The notes beneath the pieces are model-generated. The model was given only the letters and a program-made list of their open reading frames with translations. It searched no databases and was not told where the DNA came from. Below are positions 1-11,033 of a stretch of 64,000 nucleotides of DNA, one piece after another. Source of the DNA: Grammothele lineata (Eukaryota; Basidiomycota; Agaricomycetes; Polyporales; Polyporaceae); assembly GCA_002150815.3 (NCBI GenBank), contig NDFF03000323.1:62001-126000 (forward strand), written 5' to 3'. The number at the start of each line of letters is the position of its first letter. Positions within the stretch are counted from its first letter, which is position 1. The position numbers and the translations under genes are program-made.

Positions 1-278
1 CTACCCCCACAGGCGCAGAGGAGAAACTCGAGAAGGTCGACCCGCGCCTTTCGTACGCCGTGAGTTCAGTTCCGACGCTCCCGGCGTACGGCTACACAGC
101 ATACGACGGCGCGCTGCCTCCGAGCTTCGAAAGCGCCGTGGGTGAGGAGGAGGAACGGGACTCAATGGATGGGCACCGGAGGAGCGACGTTGACGGATCT
201 CAAGCGACGCCGAACACCACGCCGCTCGTACCATTGAGGCGAGACACGAGCGCCGTGGATCTTGACCACCAGTTCTAG
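1..278 (+). CDS. 3' end of an unidentified gene (partial, cut by window edge)
   Basis: An open frame enters from the left edge and stops with TAG at 276-278. A pyrimidine-rich tract ending CCCCCACAG at 4-12 looks like a splice acceptor, so the last exon may begin at 13. The visible ~88 residues are low-complexity and acidic, with motifs such as LPAYGYTAYDG and LPPSFES and the C-terminus VDLDHQF. No domain is recognisable, so no function is proposed. The strand is chosen because the opposite frame has no gene-like features. Confidence 0.5.
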   Translation, partial: TPTGAEEKLEKVDPRLSYAVSSVPTLPAYGYTAYDGALPPSFESAVGEEEERDSMDGHRRSDVDGSQATPNTTPLVPLRRDTSAVDLDHQF

Positions 279-2706
279 AAAGAGATAGTCAATGGGGCGC
301 AGAGGAGGTTTGCGTCGGAGGCGTGGACCGGGTTCGAGATAGCCTCGCTCTGGTGCTTCTCGACCAACTACGACTAGATACCCAGAATGTGTTTTTCGCT
401 AGTCTTGTATAGCTCTCCTTCTTGAACACACGCTCCTTCACAATCATATTATTCTGGGTATACTACCATAGCAAGTGGACGCGCGAGGACAAAATGATGG
501 ACCGTAGGCACCGGCATATGGGGGATCGGATGACTCGGGTGGGGAGGGGGGGGGGAGGGGGAAGAACGCATCTGAACGGGTGTACTCACAAGGTTTGGGG
601 GTCCAGTTCCGTACGGCCAACATGTCGTTCCAGGCAACAGTCTGCTCCCGGGAACTGTCTTTCGTGCTAAGTATGAACAATGCGCGGGAGCCGACAGGAA
701 GATGCATGGATAGAGGTCTCAACGATCAAAGGCTAGGGATGCACGTACGAGGATTCGAGATGATCTGAAAGATCCTGCGAGGTCGGGTGTGCGACTTGCA
801 CTAGGTCGGCACAACCGTCGTGCCGACCCAGCCCGCGCTTGTACAGAGGGAGACAGGGCGACCATCGAACAGTTCTGTAGCGCCACTGAGGTAAAGAAAG
901 GATACAGAATGCGGACAAACGAGGAAAGCGGCACACTTATCTTGTCCTGTATATGCTCCTCCGCTCATCCGTTGACACCGGAAAGCCTGGCCAACAGCGA
1001 TTATCAAAGGATGAAAGATTGAACATGCCAGAAGGCTGGAGCTGGGCCGATGCGCAACTGCATCATTCTTGAGGCTCATCCGAGCTTGGTTGGACAAAGG
1101 TCAAGGAAGCAAGTCGGATGGAAGGGCCGCGGGTATGGAGCGCGAGCTTGCACGGAGAATCCACGTGGTCGTGCTACTGCCACAGAAAGATGGAAAACGT
1201 GATAGACTCGTCATTGGGCAGTTGGTATTCCAACCAAGATGTTCTGCCAGTGGTTGAAACTAGGTCTGTTGAGTGGCAGATGACGGACAGATAGGTGGAT
1301 GTCAGATAGACAGATGGGAACTTTGAGAACCCCCGCGACGAGAGCTGTAACCCCAGAGACGTAGTCGTGTGCTCAGCCCAGACGTAAGAACCTTCAGAGA
1401 GGCCCTTTAGATGAGCATCTTCTGACGAAGACGTAGCATAGAAGGTCCCAATGCAAGCGCAGAGTGACGAGAGGGGAGCGAGACCGCAGTTCGGAATGGA
1501 CAGAAGGCGGCGGAAAGCCGTCCAAGCGTGCGAGCGCCTGATTACATAATGTTTACGACCAACATAATATGGGACCTGGTATTTCCGGCAACTCGGTGTC
1601 CCTCAGGCTCGCCTTCATGTCACGACACGCCAATCCAATGCCGATCTCTGCCTGTGAAGGAATGGAACATTTCGAAACGTCCAGTGAACGTCGGACCCGG
1701 CAGGACGCAATCTGAAAAGTTAATAGCAGTTTAGCACGTCCAACGCCGGTCCCGACTCTCCCGGAGTGCCGTTCAAAGTCGGCGGTTCCAGAAGTCAACC
1801 AGAAGTGCCCCAAATTCAGCAAGATCGTCCTGTGAGTACTCCAAGCGGTGTTATCTTCTCGCACACTCATCATATTGAGGTGGATGCAGGGTCACCCCTG
1901 CCAGGTCTCTACTACTAATCAAACTCGCCCACCAACGTTGGTGTTCCAGACATCCAGTGCCTCGCATGCCCTTTCTGCTGAATTTGCTACTAGAAAGCGA
2001 AGACCGGATCGCGCCTTGTCAACAATACGGTGGCCCTTGGCGCGTGTGATGCGTAGAGATCCACGGGCGTCGTGCGGGGCTGCCTGTTGTTAACCCCAGG
2101 ATCTTCGAACATGCGAAGATACGCGTATGACGAGGCGTTCGCCTGAGATGACGCGAGAGATAGCAAAACAACAACAGTGTACTACAGGTCCCGTCGGAGG
2201 CAATGGTAGGTATGATATGGCATGTGAATGAGGGGCATCGACACAGTCATGGTGGAGGAAGGTGAGCGTGGGCGTGGACATGCGTCCGTTTCTCGTGTCG
2301 GAGGGTTGCGTGTCTGGCGCGTAACAAGAGTCGTGCATACATGTACGAGTATGGACGGAAACAGACCAGCGGTCTCATGAAGTGGCGTGAACGCACGACC
2401 CGCGGCAGACTTAGCCTACAACAGCTCGCGAGGGGATATGTACCGTCCGTCCGTCCGTCCGCTTGAATGTCGCGTAGTGTGTCCGTCAGATGCCCACTGT
2501 CCGCGTCGTGGAACCCGTAGTCCGCTGGCAGTAGTCGTCCGTAGTCCAAATTCGGTAGAACGAGCCCCGCAGGATCGCGTCTCATCGCCGCTTGAACACC
2601 AGCGGCGCACGCGTCGGGCTACAAACACACGTCATACGCATCAGCATCCTCTTCCCTCTCCCTCCCCTCCCCCACTCATCAAAAGCTCGCGAAAAAAAAC
2701 CACTCA
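279..2706. other. Intergenic, no gene recognised
   Basis: About 2.4 kb between the end of the first gene and the stop codon of the P450. Short open frames occur on both strands but lack start context, splice sites joining them, or any recognisable protein. It contains a G-rich tract at about 539-561 and a CCGT microsatellite at about 2443-2462. Confidence 0.6.
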
Positions 2707-5319
2707 CTAAAGCGTCACGCTCAACTTGCTCCTCAACAACCTCTTCGCCCTCTCCTCCGCCCCCTCCCCGCGGAAGCGCGGCTCGTCCCGCACCTCGACG
2801 CGGAAGCGCGCGACGAGGAGCGTGAGCACCGCGATCGACTCCGTCTCGGAGAACCCGCGCCCGATGCACCCGCGCGGCCCGCCGGAGAAGGGCAGGAAGG
2901 CGTCGCGGGGGTAGTTCTCGAGGAAGCGCGCGGGTCGGAAGGAGGAGGGGTCCGTCCAGTACTTGGCTGTGGGCGGGGCGGGGTAGCCGGACGATGAGGG
3001 TGGCGTGAATAGACGTCGGGAGGAGGGACACCGGAGCGGAGGGGAGTCGGGAGGTCGAGGCCCGGTAAGGGTCGCGGCGGGTACGCGGTCGGAGATTCCG
3101 GAGGACCGAGAAGCGGCGGGAAGGCGTGCGGACAGACGGGACGGGTCAGCTCGCGCCGGAGATCACGCTCCGGGCCATGGCCTCCAGGTGGGACCCGAGA
3201 GTGCCACGGGGAGAATTCAGACAGACTCAGAGTGAGAAGACGTACGATTGTTGTGTAGCCCGGGAGTGTGCACGGTGACGTAGGTCCCCTTGGGGACCGG
3301 GACCGTGCGTTTCTCGCCCGACGCGTTGGTCGTCGTGAATACCGTGTCTTCCTCGCTCTGTTTTGGTATGGTGATCACGGGCGGGAAGAGCCGCAGGGTC
3401 TCGTTGAACACGCTGCGCGATGATGGTCAGGGCGGATGATCGCAACGAGAGGATCGCAGGCAGACTGAATGGGGTCGGATGAGCATACTCACGCCATGGA
3501 ATAGGAGAGCGTGGAGAACTCTTCGTAGGTCTTCCGGGGATAGGGGCGCAGTGAAGGGAGGGCGATTGAGTGGCCGGGGTGAATGTATGAGGTAAATTGA
3601 ACTTACAGGGGTCCTGCCGTCATGTAGGAGGGTCTTGATGTTTTCGTAGAACTTTTCCTGTTCTTCGGGGTGCAGAGCGAGCAGAATCAGGGCGTAGGCG
3701 AGTGTATGCGCGCTCGTCTAAGGAACGCGAAGCGGTGAGTTTGCGAGGTAGCAGTGCTATGTCTGGTAGGCTCCTAACTTGCCTCATAGCCTACACAACC
3801 GTTAAGCATCACCGATCCGTGAAAGACAAAGGACACGCACCAGCAAGCATGAAAATAAAGATATTGCCAAAAAGGTTCGCGTCCGAGAGCTTCTCGCCCG
3901 AGTCGATCAGGCCCTCGTTCGCGTCCAGCAGGCTGCTGAATAGGTCATACCGCTCCTCCTTCACTTCCGCCGTCCGCCGTGCGTCGATGAGCTCCTGCAT
4001 ATAATGCCTCAGCTCGCCCTGCGCGACGTGGAAGTTCCGCATGAGCGGCGTGCCCCAGCGGAGCATCCAGCTCGGGCACAAAAGCTCAAGGAAGAGGTTG
4101 CGCGACACCAGGTTGAGTGCTTGCTGGGTAGAGCGATCGTCTCAGCTGCGGCCCTGAGCCTGGGAGATCATGACGCGGGCGAGTGCGACGAACCGTGAAT
4201 GTCATCTTGTGCCCGGGCGGCGCCTGCGCGTCCTCCTTCCACAGCGCGCGCCGCCCAAAGCCCGCGACGCTGATGACCATGAGGGTAATCTGAGCGACGG
4301 CACAGAGTCAGTGTCATACGTTCTATGATGACGGGGCTGCGACAGCACTCACGGGGACAGTGAGGTCCGTGATGTTGTCGACCTCGATCACGTCTTTGCC
4401 GACCCATACGTTCTCGAACAGATCCTGCATGATCTTCACGGTCTCATCCCATACGAGCCTGTTGTTTTTCTACACGCGCACGCATGCGCACGTCACCGTC
4501 AGCTCGGACTCGAGGCGCAAACCCAATCAAGACACCGCCAATCACCCCTCGCGGCGCGCGGGGATAGCGGCCAAGGGAAAGAGGAAGGAAAGGGAAGGAA
4601 AGGGAAGGAGAAGACAAACACGCACCTCCGAGAAGGCCGGCGCGACGAGCTTGCGCTGCCGCTTCCACTCGTCGCCTTCAGCCGCGACGAGGTTCGGGCC
4701 GAACGCGAGCAGGACCTTGTACGGCCCCATGGGCTTCGGGAAGCGCGAGCGCGCGCCGATGACCTCCTGCGTTGGGCGTCAGTTGCGAAGGCCGCGAGGC
4801 AATGAGGGATGTGTCGCTTGCCTTGATGACCGCGGGGTCCGCGAGGAAGACTGTGACCTCGGTCGAGGGGAACGCGCTGACCTGGGGAGGGTATGGGTAC
4901 GCTGCGCGCGCGAGGGGAGGAAGAGGACACGCTCACCCCAGACATGATGTCCCACCCGCCCTCCTCGAAATCCTTGTACTTCATCCATAGATTGACCTCG
5001 GACTGGAGCCCAGGCGAGATGCCCCGGACGCGGAAGGGGAACCAGACGAACCGCTCGCTGAAGAGCGTCCTGAATCCGGGCAAGTGGCTTTTGGTGGCGG
5101 CGCGGTATATCCAGGTGGCCAAGTAGAGTTGGCGGTAGCAAAGGGCGTCAGCGTCTGTACATCGACGTGCGCGCAACGGTGGCGGCGAACACGCCAGCAG
5201 CGGGACGACCGTACTCACTTGACAGACGCCACGGCGCGCCGGAAGTCGACGAACTTCTGGACGGCCCAGACGAGGCAGAGGAGGAGCGCGACGGAGACGA
5301 CGCGCGCGTCGTCGAACAT
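2707..5319 (-). CDS. Cytochrome P450 monooxygenase, 12 exons, 510 aa
   Basis: Haem-thiolate monooxygenase, probably microsomal. Exons: 5219-5319, 4937-5087, 4822-4881, 4626-4766, 4353-4469, 4194-4289, 3841-4123, 3783-3790, 3607-3717, 3493-3530, 3246-3412, 2707-2966; total 1533 nt, in frame throughout. Residues ~2-22 are a hydrophobic N-terminal anchor. The I-helix motif AGYETS (316-321) is completed by an 8-nt microexon. ETLR (373-376) is the K-helix ExxR. The haem signature FSGGPRGCIG places the axial Cys at 458. Length is normal for the family. Introns after exons 3 and 8 use GC donors (GCAAGC, GCAAGT). The start ATG at 5319 directly precedes the anchor. Sequence resembles mushroom P450s with the FxxxFRRAVxSVxxxPGxRTLFS N-terminus; substrate unknown. 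No biosynthetic neighbours are visible. Confidence 0.93.
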
Positions 5320-5414
5320 CGCGTCTGTAAACGGGGACCAGGGAGGGGAGATGTAGAGGAAGGGAGCTGGCTGGGACTGTGAGGACGGACCGCGCGGGGG
5401 GCAGTGGCGGGCTC

Positions 5415-5423
5415 TATTAAATA
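5415..5423 (-). promoter_or_regulatory. TATA-like box of the P450 gene
   Basis: TATTTAATA on the minus strand, about 96 nt upstream of the P450 ATG, a usual spacing for a fungal TATA plus short leader. Confidence 0.5.
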
Positions 5424-7830
5424 CGCGCCCCGCCCCCGCGGCGGCGGGTGGGAGACCTGCGGACACAGCCAGCGGCGGCCACGCGACGAGGGCGACGGTG
5501 GGAGCGACGGCGGCGACCAGCCCCCGACAGCTGCCGTCTCCGGACCAGCGCGCCGGAGCGCCTGCGCCGGCTCTGCCCTGCTCTCATCACTCCCGCGTCC
5601 CTTCGCGAATTCCAAGATCGCCTGTCTGCCTCGCTTAATGTCCGCTTCAAATCCTCCTTAATGGCCCCCCGATAACTTGCCCTGGGAGCGCGTCCTCGAG
5701 CGCATCCACCGAGGGCGAGGTGCGACCGTAGCACCCTTGCCAATCTCGCAGGCACGACAGGTCGTGTCTCTTTCCGCTCGCAACGCACATCATCGCGGAA
5801 ACAGGCATCTCGTACCCCGCACCCGGGCCGCAACCCCAGCTCCCCGCCGCACTCTCAGCGGGCACGGCGACGCCGGCCTCAGTGGCGCATCGACACCCCT
5901 CGCGGAGTCCCCACGTCGTGCGCGTCGCCATCCTCCTGACACCATCAAGCGCGCCTCACGAAGCTCGAGTTCCAGAGCCACTCCTATCTGGCTGCAACAT
6001 CCACCACCGGTCAGCTCGAGCCCGAAGAGGCTAGGATGAGAAGCCTGCACGGTGACGTACCCCTCGTACTAACCGCCAGGCCCATCTTGCCCCGAGTCCA
6101 GAGCACCGCGCCTCGCGCAGTACTGCCCAGCTCTTCCAGCTTCTCGCCCGCCCCTCCGCGATGGTCGTTCCTTGATCCCGACCCTGCACCGCGCACCGCG
6201 CGTTCAGTGTTGAGGAGCATCAACGCCGCGATCGCCTCTGTCCCAGGGAAGCTGCCAGCGCGATGCACGGACAGCCCACCCCGTGAGCGATGAGCCTCCG
6301 CCCCGCGCGCGGGCTCCAGAAACGGGCATAGAACCTACCTTCCGCCGACTCGCGCGCGCGGGGCCCCTGAAGGACACGCACGCCCCCTAGGGGGTGCTTC
6401 GCGAGGAACGGTGGCTTCAAGCTCTTTGGCACTTCGCAAACGCGCGCTGGGAAGCAGAAGAAGTGCGGGCGTGAGCGACCCGAACACGAGGCGTGGGCCT
6501 GGGCGCAGGATGTTGGCTTCTTGTGTTGACGCAAGCCGTAACTGTGGGCGACGACGAAGAGGCATCTGGGCATTTCCGCTGGCCCGCGGCGGTGGTAAGC
6601 TTGATTGACATAAATCCTACACGTTCGGTGGATGTCGAGATGACCCGTTAGCCGTCAATTATCGACGTTACGGCAGCGCGCGCGAAGTCCGAGTAACCGG
6701 TGAGAATCCTCGGAGGGTCTTTTGGTGGACGCTGTGAACCCGGCCAGCTCGACTAACGGAGATAGATACTTCCTCTGGAAGCGCGCTCGAGACGTACGTC
6801 AGAGCAAATCAGAGCGCCATGATCTCTGCTTTTCGCTCTCAGCACGATGTCGGTCCGAATTCTCTGCACGCTAGATTACGCACCGGGCTCCCGTGTCAGG
6901 CCAAACCCAACTGGGCTTGCCGATACAAGACCTCTTGCTCGCCTTGGTTCCAAGCGAGAAACGTCGCCGTAAACGGGTGTCCTAGCGTGGACTGTGAGAG
7001 CAGAGAGGGGTGAGAATCATCCAGCACTAGAAAAAGCATAGCGCACACTTTAAAGCTTGCGATCAAGAAGGATGAGGACGCAAGAAGACGAAGGCCAGCC
7101 CTGCAAAGATGCCTGCCGTTGAATAAGGGGTGCGACTATCGATGTACAAGACGCAGCCCGTTCGCACGCACCTGCTGTGAGCGCGACTCGGACTTTTCCC
7201 GTTTCGTCCACACTCGGAAGAGACGGCTGAAGAGAATGTACCCTCGGATTCACCTCTGCCTTCCGCCGCTCGCAAATTATCCGTACAGGCATGCCAAGGC
7301 CGGGGTGAGGGGGTGTCACATGGACGCGGGGTACTTACCCTGGTGCGCACACAACGGAAGCGAGTAACGGGAAGGCGTTGGTGAGATACATCATGCGCAT
7401 ATATTAAAAGACGACAAGTCGTTCGAGCGCGCACCTTTATAGACGCATCGCGATATCCACAGTCGAGGACATCGATTTCAGCTGCCAGCCGTGTTTTCCC
7501 GGAGCGATAGCCAATTTATTCGTTGAGTGGGTCAGGCCGGCGTTGGTGCGACGCGGTTTTTCGTAGGTTTTGTTCTGGCGCTTTACGATGAATCGGAGTA
7601 GGAACGATGACGTCATTTTCATGGTGGACAGGACCCGTGCCACAGCCTGGACTGGCACGCGTGCAATACCGTGAATCTGGAGTCTTTCTTGCGGCACGGG
7701 CAGTGACTTGGATTATAGATACTGTGCATATACGTTAAGAAAACAAGATACAAGATGACGAAAATCTGGGCTGTTTTGAACTCCGGCTCTCATCGAATCC
7801 AAACTAGAGCGCAGTGGACGCCTACCGTAC
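5424..7830. other. Intergenic, no gene recognised
   Basis: GC-rich 2.4 kb. Several frames stay open by composition alone (for example around 5417-5833 and 6220-6573), but none shows conserved motifs, a plausible promoter or joinable exons. Confidence 0.55.
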
Positions 7831-9028
7831 TCAGTTGGCAGAGTACGGAGGCGGGGCGCTCATAATGCTTGAGCTCGCGTGGGTGAAGGTTCTGGACGGG
7901 GCACGGGTACGACAGGACTGAGCCCCAGGCTTGGACTCGGAAGCTGAAGTACGAGTGTGAGGGCTAGGGCTATGGTCGGAGATCTCAAGAGACTGATCGA
8001 GGAGGTTGATTGGGGAATCGATGGTCGTGTCCGTAGACGAAGGAGTGTGAGTGCGAGGGGTCCGCCCGTAGAACGGCTCGAGCCGTAGGAAATCTCCATC
8101 TGGAGGCAGCGTGAAAACTTAAGGTCAGCTCCGGCGGACACTATTCTGTTTCTGATGCGGATGAACACACCAATGTCCAGGACGGCTTTGTTGGAGCGTC
8201 GATGCCGCCTTATACATTGTATAAGGAAATACAACGCGACCAGGAAAAGTACACCGCCCACCGCGCCACCTATGATGGGGCCGAGGTGTCTGTGCGGCTG
8301 AGACGCGGCAGCGTCAGTCGTATTGGAACTCGCACTCTCCGAAGCATGGAGTGTACCGAAGCTGGACGTCGCATGTGAGTTTGCCGTGAACGAGGATTCG
8401 CTGGTGATGGATTGCTGCTCTGTGTGGTCCGTCATCGTCACCGTCACCGTAGCTGTTGTAATACCTGCCATCCGAGAGATGGAGGCCGCATCGGTGCTAA
8501 GCATACTAATGCTCGCTGCAGCAGTGTTCGACCCTCCGCTAGTCTGAGAGTTGGTGGAGTCCACGACTGCCGGTATATACTCGATGTAGTCGAGCCAAAA
8601 CACGTTCGGCGAGGTCCCATTGATGTTGGTAATCCTGAGGACGTGTTCATCGGCGGGGAGCGTTGAAGACACAAAGTAGGTCACGTTGAGCACGAAGAAG
8701 CCGGGCTGGACGATTGGAGCGGTGTAAGTCTCCATGATCACCCCGTCGATCTCGTATTTGGTTGTCGGCCTGCCGTGGACGTCGATAGAACCGATGGGGC
8801 CGGATACGGAGACTTCGGTACCTGCAGAACAAAGTTATTCCTCCGCGCGTGAGAGGTATGCGAGGCGAAGAGCTCACCATTGAACGTGAAAGTGGCCGTC
8901 AAGCCCGCGCTCGACGCCCCATGTTTGGTCCCATCGACTTCTCCTCCAGTTGGAGAGGATTCCCATCCTGGAGAATATACGATGCGCGGATCGGCGTCGT
9001 CTACGATGACATGGGAGACTGAGGACAT
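7831..9028 (-). CDS. Single-pass membrane protein with N-terminal beta-rich ligand-binding-like domain and PPPY tail, 356 aa
   Basis: Exons 8878-9028, 8171-8821 and 7831-8099 (1071 nt, in frame). The N-terminal ~130 residues begin SHVIVDDADPRIVYSPGWE and end VFWLDYIEYIP. This is the layout of a large mushroom family of uncharacterised surface proteins that look like galactose-binding-type beta-sandwiches (family knowledge, not computed here). A Ser/Thr-rich stalk follows, then a TM segment (GGAVGGVLFLVALYFLIQC) with an RRHRR stop-transfer run. The ~90-residue cytoplasmic tail ends APPPYSAN, a PPxY motif two residues from a Ser. No conventional signal peptide is visible at the chosen ATG; an upstream exon cannot be excluded. 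Ligand and role unknown. Confidence 0.8.
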
Positions 9029-11033
9029 GAGGAAGGTGGAAGAGTCGAAGGAGTGAGTGGTGTAACACCATAGTAATACAACCCGCGAGACCCTTAATCC
9101 GTCCTAGCCAGGGGGAGTGTATCAGCTCACTGTGGGAAGAGGTGCGGATGCGGTACCGCTAAGTTCAAAACGCCGCTCTTCTCTACGCTGCGCGACCAAT
9201 AACAGAAGCCGGGAGAGGACGCTCATGCGGCTCAACAGATGTCATTTCCAATATACCCGGTATACCAGGGACGACGCTCTTCCACACTCGTGCAGCAAGA
9301 AACTCCGAGCTTGCGCCTGATGCTCGTGACACGAAGAGTTCGCGCTTGCCTGTTCTGAACTACTGTACGGTTTAAAAGCGAGTTGGTTCAATGCCTTTCA
9401 ACTTAATGTAGACTCGAACAAGTACTTACTACCTCAGCACCACAGCCTCACTCCAAAGGACACGTATTCCTGTGGGGCTTTGCCGTAACAGTGGGCATGC
9501 ATACAATGTCAATCCCACACAGCTGCAGGTGGTAAGGCTGCGCTCACCCGTCAAGCTGTCCCGATATCTGACATAGGAAGATCGTGATGTATATTCAAGC
9601 TTGTGATCACGCGCGCCCGTATCGCGGCACCGTAGATCGCACTGGAATATTTGCCAGATGGTGTCTATGACACTCAGGCTGACATGCGGAGACAGTGGGA
9701 TATGCAGCCTATTTTTGGACTATGAGTCGTGTGTCAACATTCAAAAGGAGAGATGTGCTCACTTGACATGACATGGGCGCGGAAAATAGGTTTTGTTTGT
9801 GGCGTTAGTATAAAGTATAATATAAACAGAGAGAGTGACGAGAAGGAGTCCGGTCCGCATAGAACGCCGGGAACTTGAAAATTTGGGCATTTCAGTGGTA
9901 AGGTGAGCATGGGATTGACGACCTGTGTCGAAGGTCCAGCTGAGTAGAATCGAGTCGCACCACTTAGCACAAACATCAGAGCATGCGAAATCTGGATACT
10001 TCGTGGTAGTTGGGAGAGGTGTGCGGCACGCCGCCGCATTGGCGCGTGGCCGCGATCTTCGGGCGCTTCTCGAGCGGTGAGAGATCGATGACGTCATCGT
10101 CGCGGCGACCGTCCACTGAGGCAACATGTACTAGTCTTTGTTGGCACAAGGAGCTCGCTACGCAATCTGATCCTAGGGGCTATCATGTCATAATCAGGAC
10201 AGCATTAGGTAGCTTGTTGGAAGATGTTGCTGGGATGCTTACCGTGACGGTATAAGTGATAGGCTCCATATTCAAGATTTTTATTGTTCTCTGCACAAGC
10301 GCCCATGTTCAAGCAGGTGGTCTGTCGTCGCGAACGATAGTCAGCCATCTACGACCTCACGAAATGTGCTCAAAAGCGACATCATGGTGCATTGAGCATT
10401 TGAGACCAAGATTTTGCGAAAAAATCTCTCAAAAACGAAGAATTACGCGAGATATGCCAGGATGAGTGCGAAATGGAGTGCCTCGTTTCGCACGTTGAAT
10501 TAGGCGCCCAGAAGAGCCCCCTGGAGGCCCGTAGTCACTGAATGCTCGCTTCGCTCGCAATGATACACGGACATGCTTCAACGCTACCACGCGTAGCAGT
10601 AGCAAGTATCGTTCCCTTCGCGCACATGATAGGCTCATTTATCCGCGTTCGCTTGTCAATGCGAAGATGCCCCGCCTAAATACTGAGCACGAGAGATGTA
10701 CGCGATCTCCATTCGGATCCGAGATGTAGAGTAGCTATGTTACAGACAAGATCTAACGAGCGTGAGATTGACGACAGGGTCCAGCAGTGGCAGACCGTCC
10801 ACGAGAGCAATGCGATGAAAGGACAGGAAGTGTGATAGAAAGCAGGTGCATAGATCACGGCGGTACGTATATCAATAAGTAAGGTGAAGACTGCGGCACG
10901 GAGATCCCTGATGCGAAAGAAATTCACTCGGCAGAACGACAGCGGAACGAGGAGCATGCACGACGCTCCCTGGACATAAGCATATAATCAGCTTTCCTGA
11001 GGCTCCCAATAACAACGCGAGAACGCACCACGG
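9029..11033. other. Intergenic, no gene recognised
   Basis: About 2 kb of lower GC content than the flanking genes. No open frame has a recognisable domain. It separates the PPPY membrane protein from the A-D paralogue cluster. Confidence 0.6.

Noticed and set aside
3713..3837. Alternative P450 splice GC|GTGTCC joined to CGCGCAT, giving LAGAAHT
   Set aside because: In frame, but it needs a weak donor and deletes the conserved E-T pair; the microexon model uses strong signals and restores the motif.
5088..5160. Alternative exon 2 start of the P450 at the acceptor near 5155
   Set aside because: It meets a stop codon in the frame set by exon 1; the acceptor at 5088 restores the conserved SVNHLPGFRTLFS junction.
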